From NCBI RefSeq assembly GCF_017355165.1, contig NZ_JADILK010000026.1, forward strand, positions 1 to 60,785: DNA of 60,785 nt. Direction: 5' to 3'. Below the pieces are notes generated by a model. It was not told the origin of the DNA, searched no databases, and saw only the letters and a list, made by a program, of their open reading frames with translations. The DNA is from Bacillus sp. SD075. GTDB lineage: Bacteria; Bacillota; Bacilli; Bacillales; DSM-1321. Within the stretch, counting starts at the first letter, position 1. Every line of letters begins with the position of its first letter. Position numbers and translations under genes: made by a program. Of the stretch, positions 1 through 8,631 are shown piece after piece.

Positions 1-30
1 AAGCCTCCCAACATCATGGGAGGCTTTTTT
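1..30 (+). terminator. Rho-independent terminator of a gene left of the window
   Basis: A 9-bp stem (1-9 with 18-26) is followed by a run of T on the plus strand. It would end a plus-strand gene lying mostly outside the window. The left edge of the hairpin may be cut by the window boundary. Confidence 0.7.
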
Positions 31-41
31 GATCATGCATT

Positions 42-278
42 TTAATTTCCAAACTGTTTGAGTAAAACGTTCATTTCAGAACTTAATTTTAAGAATAAAG
101 GTTTGTTTTTCATATCCAAGGCTTCATCGATCTGTTTTGCAAGGATATTCTTTTTGGTAGTAAGGACGGCTTCCTGAATAATCATATCAATTAACATTCC
201 CTGAACCACGGCATCGTTTTTCATTTCGTTCATTGATAAGGACTTCACTGACTCTGAATAAGATTTTTCATTTTTCAA
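42..278 (-). CDS. yhzC: IDEAL-domain small protein (YhzC-like)
   Basis: Small acidic/hydrophilic protein of about 78 residues. The C-terminal half carries the IDEAL-type motif (AKQIDEALDMKN...FLKLSSEM), the signature of a Bacillaceae domain of unknown function. A frame-open GTG lies at 287, but the Shine-Dalgarno AGGGGTGG sits just upstream of a TTG at 278, which I prefer as start. It is divergent from comK, the same neighbourhood as yhzC in B. subtilis. The function is unknown. The name rests on position and domain, not on an alignment. Confidence 0.75.
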   Translation of the reverse strand: MKNEKSYSESVKSLSMNEMKNDAVVQGMLIDMIIQEAVLTTKKNILAKQIDEALDMKNKPLFLKLSSEMNVLLKQFGN

Positions 279-287
279 AGTTACCAC

Positions 288-595
288 CCCTGACCCTTTT
301 TATTATTATATGGATTTTAACGGATAAAATCAACTGAAAATTTAAAAAAATTAAAATAATAGAAAATGTGTCGTTTAGATGACGGAAAAGTCACTATATA
401 AAAGAATTTTTAATTTTTTGTGAACTTGCTTTTTATGTATGGGGGTTGTGCTATTATAGTGAGTAATTTAACATACATTTACTACCTCCCTTCACTTATT
501 TTGGACAATGGGGAAGGAAGGTGTACAAGTAATGTAGAGTATAAGCTTTAGTAAAGTAAAAGCGTGTTTAGCAATGAGGAAGAGGTGGATAAAAA
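288..595. promoter_or_regulatory. AT-rich intergenic region upstream of comK
   Basis: This 308-base gap between divergent yhzC and comK is very AT-rich, with A/T tracts at 340-420 including an AAAA-N5-TTT-like pair around 400-411. That resembles a ComK AT-box, and comK is autoregulated in B. subtilis. A -10-like TATTAT lies at 452-457 without a well-spaced -35. No ORF of note is seen. The ComK box call is tentative. Confidence 0.35.
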
Positions 596-1159
596 ATGAA
601 GGAAAACAATCAGGGAATCATCGAGGAATATGAAATCACGCCACATACACTAATGGTTTCGCCAATCAATTACGGCAGTAAAATATATGCCCGTATCGTT
701 GAAATGGAGGACGAGTTCATCTCCCCATTCAAACCTATGGAAATAATAAAGAAAAGCTGTGAGTTCTTCGGGTCAAGTTATGAAGGACGTAAGCAAGGCA
801 CGAAACAGCTCATAAACATCACACATAAAGCGCCTATTGCGATTGATCCGACCAGTTCAATTTTCTTCTTTCCCACTACATCTCCGTTGCGTCCTCAATG
901 CATCTGGTTATCACATGAGCATGTGGTATCCTATGATCGCCTAGATTCCAAACATACAACCATCACATTCAGGAATAGACAAACCATCGATATAGAAGTA
1001 TCATGCAGTTCTTTTGAAAATCAGCTGCACCGGACATCTTTTTTAAAAACGAAATTGCTCCAGAGGATTGAGGAAACAAAGAGGAAATCATTCTATCTGT
1101 TCACCGAAGGAAATGGGGCAAAGGCTTCAGAGGTAATGTCAAAGTATATACCACGTTAG
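596..1159 (+). CDS. comK: Competence transcription factor ComK
   Basis: The 187-residue protein matches the ComK family over its full length (about 190 residues in B. subtilis). ComK is the master activator of DNA-uptake and recombination genes during competence and binds AT-boxes. Recognisable features are the N-terminal EEYEITPHTLMV and the central ISPFKPMEIIKKSC...GRKQGTK segment. The C-terminus is short, ending near KYIPR. The ATG at 596 has a GAAGAGG ribosome site. Whether the host is naturally competent cannot be told from this gene alone. Confidence 0.93.
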   Translation: MKENNQGIIEEYEITPHTLMVSPINYGSKIYARIVEMEDEFISPFKPMEIIKKSCEFFGSSYEGRKQGTKQLINITHKAPIAIDPTSSIFFFPTTSPLRPQCIWLSHEHVVSYDRLDSKHTTITFRNRQTIDIEVSCSSFENQLHRTSFLKTKLLQRIEETKRKSFYLFTEGNGAKASEVMSKYIPR

Positions 1160-1246
1160 AGGGCTTTCAGGAACATCATTGAAGAATGCAAACGGGATTC
1201 ATTCAAAATTTAAAGCAAGCCCTTCTTATTAAAGAAGTGCCCGGAA

Positions 1247-1462
1247 TTAGTCTTCAAATAATTCATCCATTAAATCGTCAATCTCTTTTCTTAATTTCTC
1301 AGTGCCTTCTTTGGAAAGGGTGATAGTATTATCTTCGATAATCAGCATATCTCCTACTTTTGCTTTTTTGGGAAGAGCGCTTGTGGGAAAATCCTTCATG
1401 CCACCATTGATTTCAACAACAGCGATCTTTCCCTCGAAGCGATCGATAATTCCTTGTACCAT
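1247..1462 (-). CDS. DUF3006 domain-containing small protein
   Basis: A 71-residue acidic protein (MVQGIIDRFEGKIAVVEING...) with the pattern of DUF3006, a beta-rich domain of unknown function. In Bacillaceae such genes commonly follow an exported MBL-fold (ComEC-like) hydrolase gene. Here the start codon directly follows the stop of the decayed MBL reading frame (TAA at 1463-1465), so the two were probably translationally coupled. The upstream partner is broken, so this gene may now be orphaned. Confidence 0.75.
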   Translation of the reverse strand: MVQGIIDRFEGKIAVVEINGGMKDFPTSALPKKAKVGDMLIIEDNTITLSKEGTEKLRKEIDDLMDELFED

Positions 1463-1788
1463 TTATTTCACCGTCTTTACATTAACGTTCTGACCTGTGG
1501 AAGTAAAAATAATGTTGCCTGATTTATCTGTGCGATAAGTTTTGGTTTTCACTGAATTCAACGTTTTACAACAGTAGAAGTAGGGTGCCCATATCCATTT
1601 TTCCCTACACTGATTCCAGCATATTTCGGTTTTGCTTTGTTAATGAAAGCTGAACTTGTTGATGTTTTTGCACCATGATGGCCGACTTTAAGTACATCCA
1701 CACTTGGTACCAGTTTTTTAGCCAGCATATCTGACTCTGATTTTTCTTCAGCATCACCTGTTTTTAGATCTTTGGCAAAAGGCTTTAT
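1463..1788 (-). pseudogene. Truncated, frameshifted MBL-fold (ComEC/Rec2-like) hydrolase remnant
   Basis: Only the C-terminal part of a ComEC-type metallo-beta-lactamase domain remains. GDAEEKSE, VDVLKVGHHGAKTSTS and YGHPTSTVVKR are recognisable, where the GHHG and GHP motifs supply metal ligands. The open frame stops at 1558. The natural tail continues in another frame from about 1558 to 1463 (LNSVKTKTYRTDKSGN...), so a single-base frameshift lies near 1560. The N-terminal two thirds are missing; upstream of about 1788 the sequence no longer resembles the family and runs into a perfect palindrome. Confidence 0.75.
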
Positions 1789-1797
1789 TGCACAACG

Positions 1798-1825
1798 AAA
1801 GCCCTTCTCATATGAGAAGGGCTTT
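1798..1825. terminator. Perfect 28-base palindrome, terminator-like
   Basis: AAAGCCCTTCTCAT is followed directly by its exact reverse complement, giving a 14-bp arm without a loop (in practice a short apical loop). A/T ends flank it. It could be a bidirectional terminator, or the scar of the event that truncated the MBL gene. It lies between the remnant and the GAF-STAS gene. Confidence 0.5.
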
Positions 1826-1969
1826 AGAATTAATCCAATCAATGGATGATATTCTCTATTCTCCTAATGCAGGTTAATAACAATCTTTTGCAAAAAGGTT
1901 GTGCTGACTCTAAAATGATAGTGTTGACGAATAGTATAATAGATGAATAGAAATTAAGAGGTGATTAAA

Positions 1970-2824
1970 ATGACGATTAATTATGAACAGACGAGCCCGA
2001 CCTATTATTCGTTAAGATCTGTGTCCTCGAAAATGTTTTCCATAATCAGTAAGCAGCTAAATGTGCAAACGGCTTATGTAACAAAAAGAGGAGAAACGGC
2101 GATGACTGTACTCAGTTCCTATAATAGGGAAGAGGAGATTATACCAGAAGGTTACAGCGTCGAATATGGAGGAACATTCTGTCGTTTAATCATTAAGAAC
2201 CAAGGCGATGCGATGCATACAGCAAACTTAACGAAGGATGCCGTAACAAGGGAGCTTGAAGTAACCGGTCAGTTAAATGTAAAAGGTTTCTTAGGAGTGA
2301 CGTTAAAGGATTTGAAAGGGGATGTATTCGGGACCCTTTGTGTAATGGACAAGGAGGAAAAGGTGTTTTCAGAAGAAGATATTAACTATCTGAAATCCAT
2401 GGCAGACATTTTATCCCACATGATAGAGCTCGATCAAACAAAGTATAGCATGGGCTTTTTAAGCGTACCGATCATCCCGATCACTAAAGGCATTTCCATT
2501 CTTTCGATACAGGGGATTGTTGACGGCAATCGATCAGAACAAATCATGAGTGATGTTTTACATTCTGCAGCGGATAATGATATTGGCTACTTTATCATTG
2601 ATTTGTCGAAGCTCCTCGTTCAAGATAATTGTTTTCCTAACTTTCTCTTCAATATGATGAGTGCTCTTGGTTTGATGGGGGTGGAAACGGTCATAACAGG
2701 TGTCACTCCAACCTTTGCCAAGGAGCATGTAAATAACTTTGATTTAAAGAATCTCAAAACTAAAATGGTTAAGGATATTCAGTGTGCACTTGATTACATA
2801 GGTTATGTCTTAATTGAAAAGTGA
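1970..2824 (+). CDS. GAF-STAS domain regulator (stressosome RsbR-like)
   Basis: The 284-residue protein has an N-terminal GAF sensor domain (about residues 20-150, GTLCVMDKEEKVFSEEDINYL) and a C-terminal STAS domain (about 170-280, IIDLSKLL, GLMGVETVITGVTP). This architecture resembles the RsbR paralogues and YtvA that feed the sigma-B stressosome, with GAF in place of the non-haem globin or LOV module. The position matching the first RsbR phosphothreonine appears to be Asn (VQDN); a Thr remains in the ITG motif. GTG 1961 overlaps the ribosome site AAGAGG, so ATG 1970 is preferred. A -10 TATAAT lies at 1935-1940. The signal sensed is unknown. Confidence 0.8.
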   Translation: MTINYEQTSPTYYSLRSVSSKMFSIISKQLNVQTAYVTKRGETAMTVLSSYNREEEIIPEGYSVEYGGTFCRLIIKNQGDAMHTANLTKDAVTRELEVTGQLNVKGFLGVTLKDLKGDVFGTLCVMDKEEKVFSEEDINYLKSMADILSHMIELDQTKYSMGFLSVPIIPITKGISILSIQGIVDGNRSEQIMSDVLHSAADNDIGYFIIDLSKLLVQDNCFPNFLFNMMSALGLMGVETVITGVTPTFAKEHVNNFDLKNLKTKMVKDIQCALDYIGYVLIEK

Positions 2825-2858
2825 TTTTATGGAAGTAAGGCCATGCTTTTGAACCTAT

Positions 2859-2874
2859 CCAATAATATTATTGG
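2859..2874. repeat. 16-base perfect palindrome after the GAF-STAS gene
   Basis: CCAATAATATTATTGG reads the same on both strands. It could be an operator-like site or a weak hairpin. There is no T-run after it, so it is not a convincing terminator. The surrounding 2825-3072 interval holds no supported gene. Confidence 0.4.
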
Positions 2875-3072
2875 CAGGACAATGATAATGGGAAATCCAA
2901 ACAGGTTCATGGATGTTAGTGAGTCTTATCGACCTTAATTCCAAAAAAATGAAATCCTTTATCTTTATGCCGAGAAAGATGAGATGCTTTTTTAATGGTC
3001 ATACTTCTTTATCTCCAAGGGCATCTGCACCCGAAGGCTCCAAACACATATATGGAGGATGCATGTAACCCG

Positions 3073-3444
3073 CTAATTCCTTGAACGGTGTTTTTTTTCG
3101 GAAAAGTAATAACATAACAAATCTTCGGTTTTGTTGCGAAGGCGGGGATTGAAATAATTATGATGTTCCTCGTATCCTTTATATAAAAAACAATACATCG
3201 TGAAGGATTCATCGCGTTTGATTTCACTAACCTTAATATTCTCCTTGCGCAAATAGCGCCGTACCTCGGCAAGTTCGTCTTGAACCACTTTTAAAATATG
3301 TTCGACTAGCTCCGAATAAGGCCTTTTTAATTTAAACGGACAAATTTCGATGACCTTGAGATCCCGGTTTAAGATTGTAATAACCATAGGAAGGTAGATG
3401 GCTTTTTCAATCATATTTCGGTCATCTTCTGGAATGCGGGTCAT
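3073..3444 (-). CDS. yhjD: YhjD-like protein of unknown function
   Basis: A 123-residue cytoplasmic protein with no recognised catalytic motif. Its position beside yhjE, a signal peptidase and addBA matches yhjD in B. subtilis, which is of similar length. The sequence is charged and mostly helical, with a KRDESFTMYCFLYKGYEEHHNYFN segment that looks conserved. ATG 3444 has an AAAGGAGCGG ribosome site. A LexA-type box lies about 65 bases upstream, between this gene and divergent yhjE. Confidence 0.7.
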   Translation of the reverse strand: MTRIPEDDRNMIEKAIYLPMVITILNRDLKVIEICPFKLKRPYSELVEHILKVVQDELAEVRRYLRKENIKVSEIKRDESFTMYCFLYKGYEEHHNYFNPRLRNKTEDLLCYYFSEKKHRSRN

Positions 3445-3507
3445 CTTGACCGCTCCTTTCTAAAATAGCACGTTTTTAATAGTAGTATGTATATCTTGTA
3501 AAAAATA

Positions 3508-3519
3508 GAACATTTGTTC
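3508..3519. promoter_or_regulatory. Candidate LexA (SOS) box between yhjD and yhjE
   Basis: GAACATTTGTTC matches the Gram-positive LexA consensus CGAACRNRYGTTYG in both half-sites and spacing. It lies in the divergent intergenic region. I recall yhjD/yhjE among SOS-linked B. subtilis genes, but that is memory, not something this sequence shows. Confidence 0.6.
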
Positions 3520-3733
3520 TGTTTTTATCCTAATGTATTTTCAGTGTATATGCAAGCAGTTTTGATAAATCATAAAATATTGGTTAACAAGATTATGTTT
3601 TCCGGAGATAGGGAAAGTATGAAGATATATGGATAATAATTCTTGCAATTTCAGGGGAAAGTGATATATCTAAAATAAATGGCTTTTAATAAGTTTATGC
3701 TGCTTCGATAGCAGCATGTCGAGGGAGATAATT

Positions 3734-4348
3734 ATGGATCTGGATACTATACGTGAGTGGTTTACACTTGATCATATATCTGCACTTATTCAACAATATC
3801 GCTCATTCGGTCCAATTCCTGGGATCTTGCTGCCGATGCTGGAAGCTTTTTTGCCCTTTTTGCCCTTAGTTGTGTTCGTGCTTGCTAATGCAACGGCTTT
3901 TGGTCTCTGGTGGGGATTTTTATTTTCTTGGATTGGTGCGGTAGCGGGTTCTTTTTTAATCTTTTTGGTTATTAGAAGATATGGTCAAATGAGGTTTTTC
4001 CGATTTTTGCAAAAGCATAAACAGGTGCAGAGGTTGATGGTTTGGGTGGAGACCCATGGATTCGGTCCTTTGTTTTTACTGCTCTGCTTCCCTTTTACAC
4101 CTTCGGCTATCGTTAATATCGTGGCAGGCCTTTCAAAAGTCAGTCCCTTGCAATATGGACTTGCAGTAGTGGGAGGGAAGGCGGTGATGATTTTTACGAT
4201 CAGCTTCGTAGGTTACGATTTAGTCTCCTTAATTCATAAGCCGGTGCGTACGATCATTATCGGGGTCGTCATCTTTATCCTTTGGTATGTGGGTAAAAGA
4301 CTGGAGGTCCGGTTAAATAAAAGCATGAAGAGGGAAGAAGGACAATAA
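3734..4348 (+). CDS. yhjE: TVP38/TMEM64 (SNARE-associated, DedA-like) membrane protein
   Basis: A 204-residue integral membrane protein with about five hydrophobic segments. The SNARE-associated/VTT pattern is present: FGPIPGILLPMLEAFLPFLP near the N-terminus and CFPFTPSAIVNIVAGLSKV in the middle. The family is linked to lipid scrambling or membrane homeostasis; the substrate is unknown. The GAGGGAG ribosome site favours ATG 3734 over the in-frame ATG 3716. It precedes the signal peptidase gene by 33 bases, so they are probably co-transcribed. Confidence 0.85.
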   Translation: MDLDTIREWFTLDHISALIQQYRSFGPIPGILLPMLEAFLPFLPLVVFVLANATAFGLWWGFLFSWIGAVAGSFLIFLVIRRYGQMRFFRFLQKHKQVQRLMVWVETHGFGPLFLLLCFPFTPSAIVNIVAGLSKVSPLQYGLAVVGGKAVMIFTISFVGYDLVSLIHKPVRTIIIGVVIFILWYVGKRLEVRLNKSMKREEGQ

Positions 4349-4381
4349 ATTAGTATATAAATGTAGTAGGGGTTGAACTAG

Positions 4382-4945
4382 ATGGAAAAAATAAACAAGA
4401 ATTCTTTATCCGATTGGATAAAACCAGCGATGATAGCTTTTGTTATTTACATCTTAATCCGTACATTTTTCTTTTCAAGCTATGATGTTGAAGGGAAGTC
4501 GATGCAGCCGACCCTTGAAGATGGAAATAAACTTGTCGTGAATAAAATCAATTACCAGATTCATGATATCAACCGTTTTGACATTATTGTTTTTCATGCG
4601 AATTCACAAGAAGACTATGTTAAGCGAGTTATAGGGGTTGCAGGTGACCGAATTCGTTATAAAGATGATTGGCTGTACGTAAATGGCGAGAGAGTGGATG
4701 AGCCTTATCTTGAGAAATTCAAGGAAGGTTTTCCAGGACAGGACTTTACGGGTGATTTTACATTAAAAGAATTGACGGACATGACCAAAGTTCCGGAGGG
4801 CAAGCTTTTTGTCATGGGTGATAATCGTCTTGAAAGTGCTGACAGCCGTCACTTTGGTTATATACCGGTTGAAAATGTTGTTGGTAAAGTGGATGTCCGA
4901 TATTGGCCGGTCAAAGAATTCAATTATAAGTTTACAGGTGAATGA
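4382..4945 (+). CDS. sipV: Type I signal peptidase (SipS/SipV family)
   Basis: This 187-residue membrane enzyme removes N-terminal signal peptides from exported pre-proteins. One membrane anchor spans about residues 14-33. The catalytic dyad is Ser40 (in GKSMQPTL) and Lys81 (in YVKRVIG); the later GDNRLESADSRHFG box is also present. Size and layout are those of prokaryotic-type Bacillus Sip proteins. Position matches sipV in B. subtilis, between yhjE and addB; the exact paralogue name is less certain than the function. Confidence 0.92.
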   Translation: MEKINKNSLSDWIKPAMIAFVIYILIRTFFFSSYDVEGKSMQPTLEDGNKLVVNKINYQIHDINRFDIIVFHANSQEDYVKRVIGVAGDRIRYKDDWLYVNGERVDEPYLEKFKEGFPGQDFTGDFTLKELTDMTKVPEGKLFVMGDNRLESADSRHFGYIPVENVVGKVDVRYWPVKEFNYKFTGE

Positions 4946-4951
4946 TTGTGG

Positions 4952-4978
4952 AAGCCCAAAAGTTATGTGGGCTTTTTC
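4952..4978 (+). terminator. Terminator after the signal peptidase gene
   Basis: The stem AGCCCA/TGGGCT (4953-4958 with 4968-4973) is followed by TTTTT. It separates yhjE-sip from addBA. Confidence 0.65.
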
Positions 4979-5133
4979 TTTTGGGAAAAAAGCGAACGTA
5001 CGATTGGTATTTTTAAAAGGGAAACGGTAAAATAATAGAAAGTAAATCAAATTGGAAACAGAAACCTAGTCAAAAAGATGAAAGTATTTCTGGTATGATG
5101 GATCTAGATATTATGTTTTAAGGGGGAAAAGAG

Positions 5134-8100
5134 ATGTCACTCCGTTTTTTACTGGGAAGATCGGGTGCAGGGAAAACTTCGAATATATTGGATGAAGTTC
5201 GCTCCAAATTGGCAGAAGATCCCGAAGGAAATCCAATTATCTACCTAGTTCCTGATCAGATGACGTTTCTATCTGAATATAAATTAATTAAAACGCCAGG
5301 CCTTGCCGGAATGATCCGGACACAGGTTTTCAGTTTTAGCAGGCTTGCTTGGCGCGTTCTTCAGGAAACCGGGGGGATGAGCAGGCTACATTTGGACAGT
5401 GTTGGCGTTAATATGTTGATACGGAAGATCATGGAGGATAAAAAGGAAGAGTTAAAGATGTTTCGACGATCTGCTGATAAGCAGGGATTCATTGCACAGA
5501 TGGAGCTAATGCTGGCTGAGTTCAAGCAGTATTGCATCCAACCTGATGACATTCAAAACTATTTGGCTGAAACCTCACAGGCCGGTAGCGGCATTCAGGA
5601 TAAACTGCATGATCTTGACTTGGTCTATCAGGCTTTTGAGGATGAAATGGTTAACAAATATTTAGATTCCGAAGATTATTTCACTTTGCTGATCGAAAAA
5701 ATGTCAGAGTCTTCATATATAAGGAATGCGGATATATATATCGATGGCTTTTATAGTTTGACTCCACAGGAATTATTGATTGTGGAAGAAATGATGAAGC
5801 TGTGCAGGAGTGTGACGATCTCGCTGACGTTAGATCAGCCCTACAGACAATATGCTCCGGATGATTTGCAATTGTTCAGGCAAACAGGAAATCTTTATCA
5901 TCACCTTTATCAGGCTGGATTGAGGAATGGCATACCAATTTCAGAGGATCGAATCTTAAAAGGAACGGAAAGGTTTGGAAAGAGCCCGGGGCTGAATCAT
6001 CTGGAAACTTATTTTGCCATTCGTCCTGCACAAATGTTTGAGCATTCACCTAATGTAACGATCGCCCAGGCAGTTAACCGCAGAGCTGAGATTGAAGGAG
6101 TTGCCCGGGACATCCTGTCGTTGGTCAGACAGAAACAGCACCGTTACCGTGATATTGCGATTTTGGTGCGTAATGGAGAAGCATACGCGGATCTTTTACA
6201 AACTGTTTTTCGGGATTATCAAATTCCCTTGTTCGTCGATTCCAAACGGACGATGCTGAATCATCCTCTCATTGAACTGATTCGTTCCACTTTGGAGATC
6301 ATCAATGGCTATTGGCGTTATGAGCCTGTATTTCGTGCGATCAAGACGGAGCTTCTATTTCCGCTGCAAAAAAACCACGATAGGATGCGTGAACAGGTAG
6401 ATAAGTTGGAAAACTATGTGCTAGCCCGTGGCATTAAAGGAAGCAGGTGGACGTCCAAAGATCGTTGGACCTATCGGCGCTTCCGCGGACTGGAACTCGA
6501 GGACCGGAATCAAACTGATAAGGAAATGCGGCTTGAACAAGAGTTGAATGAGATGAAGCAATTATTTACCGAGCCCATCTTGAAACTCTCAAAACGTGTT
6601 AAAAAGGCTGCTAATGGCAGGGAATTGTGTGAAGCCCTTTATTTATATCTTGAAGAATTGCATGTACCGGAAAAATTGGAAAAGCTGAAACGAGAGGCAG
6701 AAGAAGCAGGTGATTTGGTATCGGCAAGGGAGCATGAGCAAACATGGAATGCGGTTGTCGACCTATTAGACCAATTCGTTGAACTGCTGAGCGGGGAAAA
6801 GCTTTCCATGAAACAGTTTGCCGTAATCATTGAAGCTGGTCTGGAGTCTCTTGAATTTTCTTTGGTACCGCCGGCAATTGACCAAGTATTAGTCGCTAAT
6901 CTAGATTTATCCCGTCTGGATGATGTGAAGACAGCTTTTGTTATCGGCCTGAACGAAGGGGTCCTGCCAGGAAAAGCTGTATCTGATGGGATATTTTCGG
7001 ATAGTGATCGTGAGGTGCTGCAAGCTGGTGGACTTGATGTTGCTCCAAGTTCAAAAGTGCGCCTGCTGGATGAGGAGTTTACAGCGTACAAAGCATTCAC
7101 TACGCCTGCTGAGGCCCTTTATTTATCATATCCGCTTGCCGATGAGGAAGGAAAGGCACTTTTACCCTCATCTTATTTGAAACGGGTAAGGGACATATTG
7201 CCTAACGTTTCCGATGTGTATTATATGAACGATCCGTCCGATCTGTCTGCTGAGGAACAGGTGAAATATGCTGCAAATCATGATGTGGCCCTATCGTACC
7301 TGGCTGCCCAATTGCAGCTGAAAAAAAGGAACTATCCAATCCATTCACTATGGTGGGATGTATATAATGCCATTATTGATGATGAAATGGCTGGTCCTTC
7401 CGCAACTAAGGTTTTATCTGGCCTTTTTTATCAAAATAGGACAAAGAAATTATCTGAGGAAACAAGTAAGCAATTATACGGTGAGAGCATTCTTACAAGT
7501 GTATCCCGGATGGAAATGTTCAATAGCTGCCCATTTTCCCATTATGCCGCACATGGCTTGAAATTGCGGGAACGGCAAATTTTCCGTTTAGATGCACCGG
7601 ATATAGGCGAGATGTTCCATGGAGCGTTGAAAATGATTTCCGATTACTTAAAGGAGCATGATATTCCTTGGTCTACATTGACCTCGGACCAATGCTTGGA
7701 GTTGGCCAGAATTGCTGTGGAGAGACTTGCTCCTAAACTTCAAAATCAGATTTTGTTAAGTACGAACCGCCATCATTATTTACGCAGGAAACTGGAACAA
7801 GTGATTGGACGGGCCTCGATCGTGTTAAGTGAACATGCAAAGGTGAGCGGTTTTGCTCCAATCGGATTAGAACTTGGATTCGGAAAACATGGAGAGCTGC
7901 CTCCCCTTTCTTTCACATTGAAAAACGGTACGAAGATGGAATTGATAGGGCGGATCGACCGAGTGGATAAAGCGGAAGAAGATGAAGGTGTCTATTTGCG
8001 TGTGCTCGATTATAAGTCGAGTGATAAGGAACTGAACATGAGTGAAGTATATTATGGACTCGCGCTCCAAATGTTGACATACCTTGATATCGTCGTCACC

Positions 8101-8631
8101 CATTCCAAGTCGCTTATTGGAAAAGAAGCGATTCCAGCCGGCGTTTTGTATTTTCATGTGCATAATCCCGTTGTCAAATCAAAGGGAATGCTCAGTTTGG
8201 ATAAAATTGAGGAAGAAATTTATAAAAGTTTTAAAATGAATGGACTTGTGCTAAATCATTCAAATGTCATTCAGATGATGGATACCTCGCTTGATATTGA
8301 AAATTCGGGTAAGTCGGATATCATCCCAGCTGGATTTAAAAAGGACGGATCGCTCCTGGCGGCTTCCAAAGTTGCCAGCAGGGAAGAGTTTTCGCTTCTG
8401 AATCATCATGTGCGCCGTATTTATCAGGAGGCTGGTGATCGAATGGTCGATGGTGATGTCGATATAACACCATACAAATTAAAGGAAAAAACTCCATGTA
8501 CCTTCTGTTCCTTTAAATCCGTATGCCAATTCGACCAGTCACTGGAGGAGAATCAATTCAGGAATTTGGCACAGAAGAAACAAAATGACGTTCTTGAGCT
8601 GTTAAGGGGAGAGGGGAAGAGCGATGAGTAA
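5134..8631 (+). CDS. addB: ATP-dependent helicase/nuclease subunit B (AddB)
   Basis: The 1165-residue subunit of AddAB, the Firmicute counterpart of RecBCD, resects double-strand breaks to a Chi site for RecA loading. The Walker A motif GRSGAGKTS is at residues 8-16. The C-terminal RecB-type nuclease motif LDYKSS has D959 and K961. Four Fe-S ligands are visible: C799, then C1122-x2-C1125-x5-C1131. Length equals that of B. subtilis AddB. It overlaps addA by 8 bases, indicating coupling. Confidence 0.97.
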   Translation: MSLRFLLGRSGAGKTSNILDEVRSKLAEDPEGNPIIYLVPDQMTFLSEYKLIKTPGLAGMIRTQVFSFSRLAWRVLQETGGMSRLHLDSVGVNMLIRKIMEDKKEELKMFRRSADKQGFIAQMELMLAEFKQYCIQPDDIQNYLAETSQAGSGIQDKLHDLDLVYQAFEDEMVNKYLDSEDYFTLLIEKMSESSYIRNADIYIDGFYSLTPQELLIVEEMMKLCRSVTISLTLDQPYRQYAPDDLQLFRQTGNLYHHLYQAGLRNGIPISEDRILKGTERFGKSPGLNHLETYFAIRPAQMFEHSPNVTIAQAVNRRAEIEGVARDILSLVRQKQHRYRDIAILVRNGEAYADLLQTVFRDYQIPLFVDSKRTMLNHPLIELIRSTLEIINGYWRYEPVFRAIKTELLFPLQKNHDRMREQVDKLENYVLARGIKGSRWTSKDRWTYRRFRGLELEDRNQTDKEMRLEQELNEMKQLFTEPILKLSKRVKKAANGRELCEALYLYLEELHVPEKLEKLKREAEEAGDLVSAREHEQTWNAVVDLLDQFVELLSGEKLSMKQFAVIIEAGLESLEFSLVPPAIDQVLVANLDLSRLDDVKTAFVIGLNEGVLPGKAVSDGIFSDSDREVLQAGGLDVAPSSKVRLLDEEFTAYKAFTTPAEALYLSYPLADEEGKALLPSSYLKRVRDILPNVSDVYYMNDPSDLSAEEQVKYAANHDVALSYLAAQLQLKKRNYPIHSLWWDVYNAIIDDEMAGPSATKVLSGLFYQNRTKKLSEETSKQLYGESILTSVSRMEMFNSCPFSHYAAHGLKLRERQIFRLDAPDIGEMFHGALKMISDYLKEHDIPWSTLTSDQCLELARIAVERLAPKLQNQILLSTNRHHYLRRKLEQVIGRASIVLSEHAKVSGFAPIGLELGFGKHGELPPLSFTLKNGTKMELIGRIDRVDKAEEDEGVYLRVLDYKSSDKELNMSEVYYGLALQMLTYLDIVVTHSKSLIGKEAIPAGVLYFHVHNPVVKSKGMLSLDKIEEEIYKSFKMNGLVLNHSNVIQMMDTSLDIENSGKSDIIPAGFKKDGSLLAASKVASREEFSLLNHHVRRIYQEAGDRMVDGDVDITPYKLKEKTPCTFCSFKSVCQFDQSLEENQFRNLAQKKQNDVLELLRGEGKSDE

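Noticed and set aside
2844..2940. 31-codon frame after the GAF-STAS gene (MLLNLSNNIIGRT...)
   Set aside because: The ribosome site is too close to the ATG and the frame spans a palindrome; too little evidence for a gene.
3009..3272. 87-codon minus-strand frame overlapping yhjD
   Set aside because: It overlaps yhjD in another frame, has no ribosome site, and yhjD has better start signals and a conserved position.
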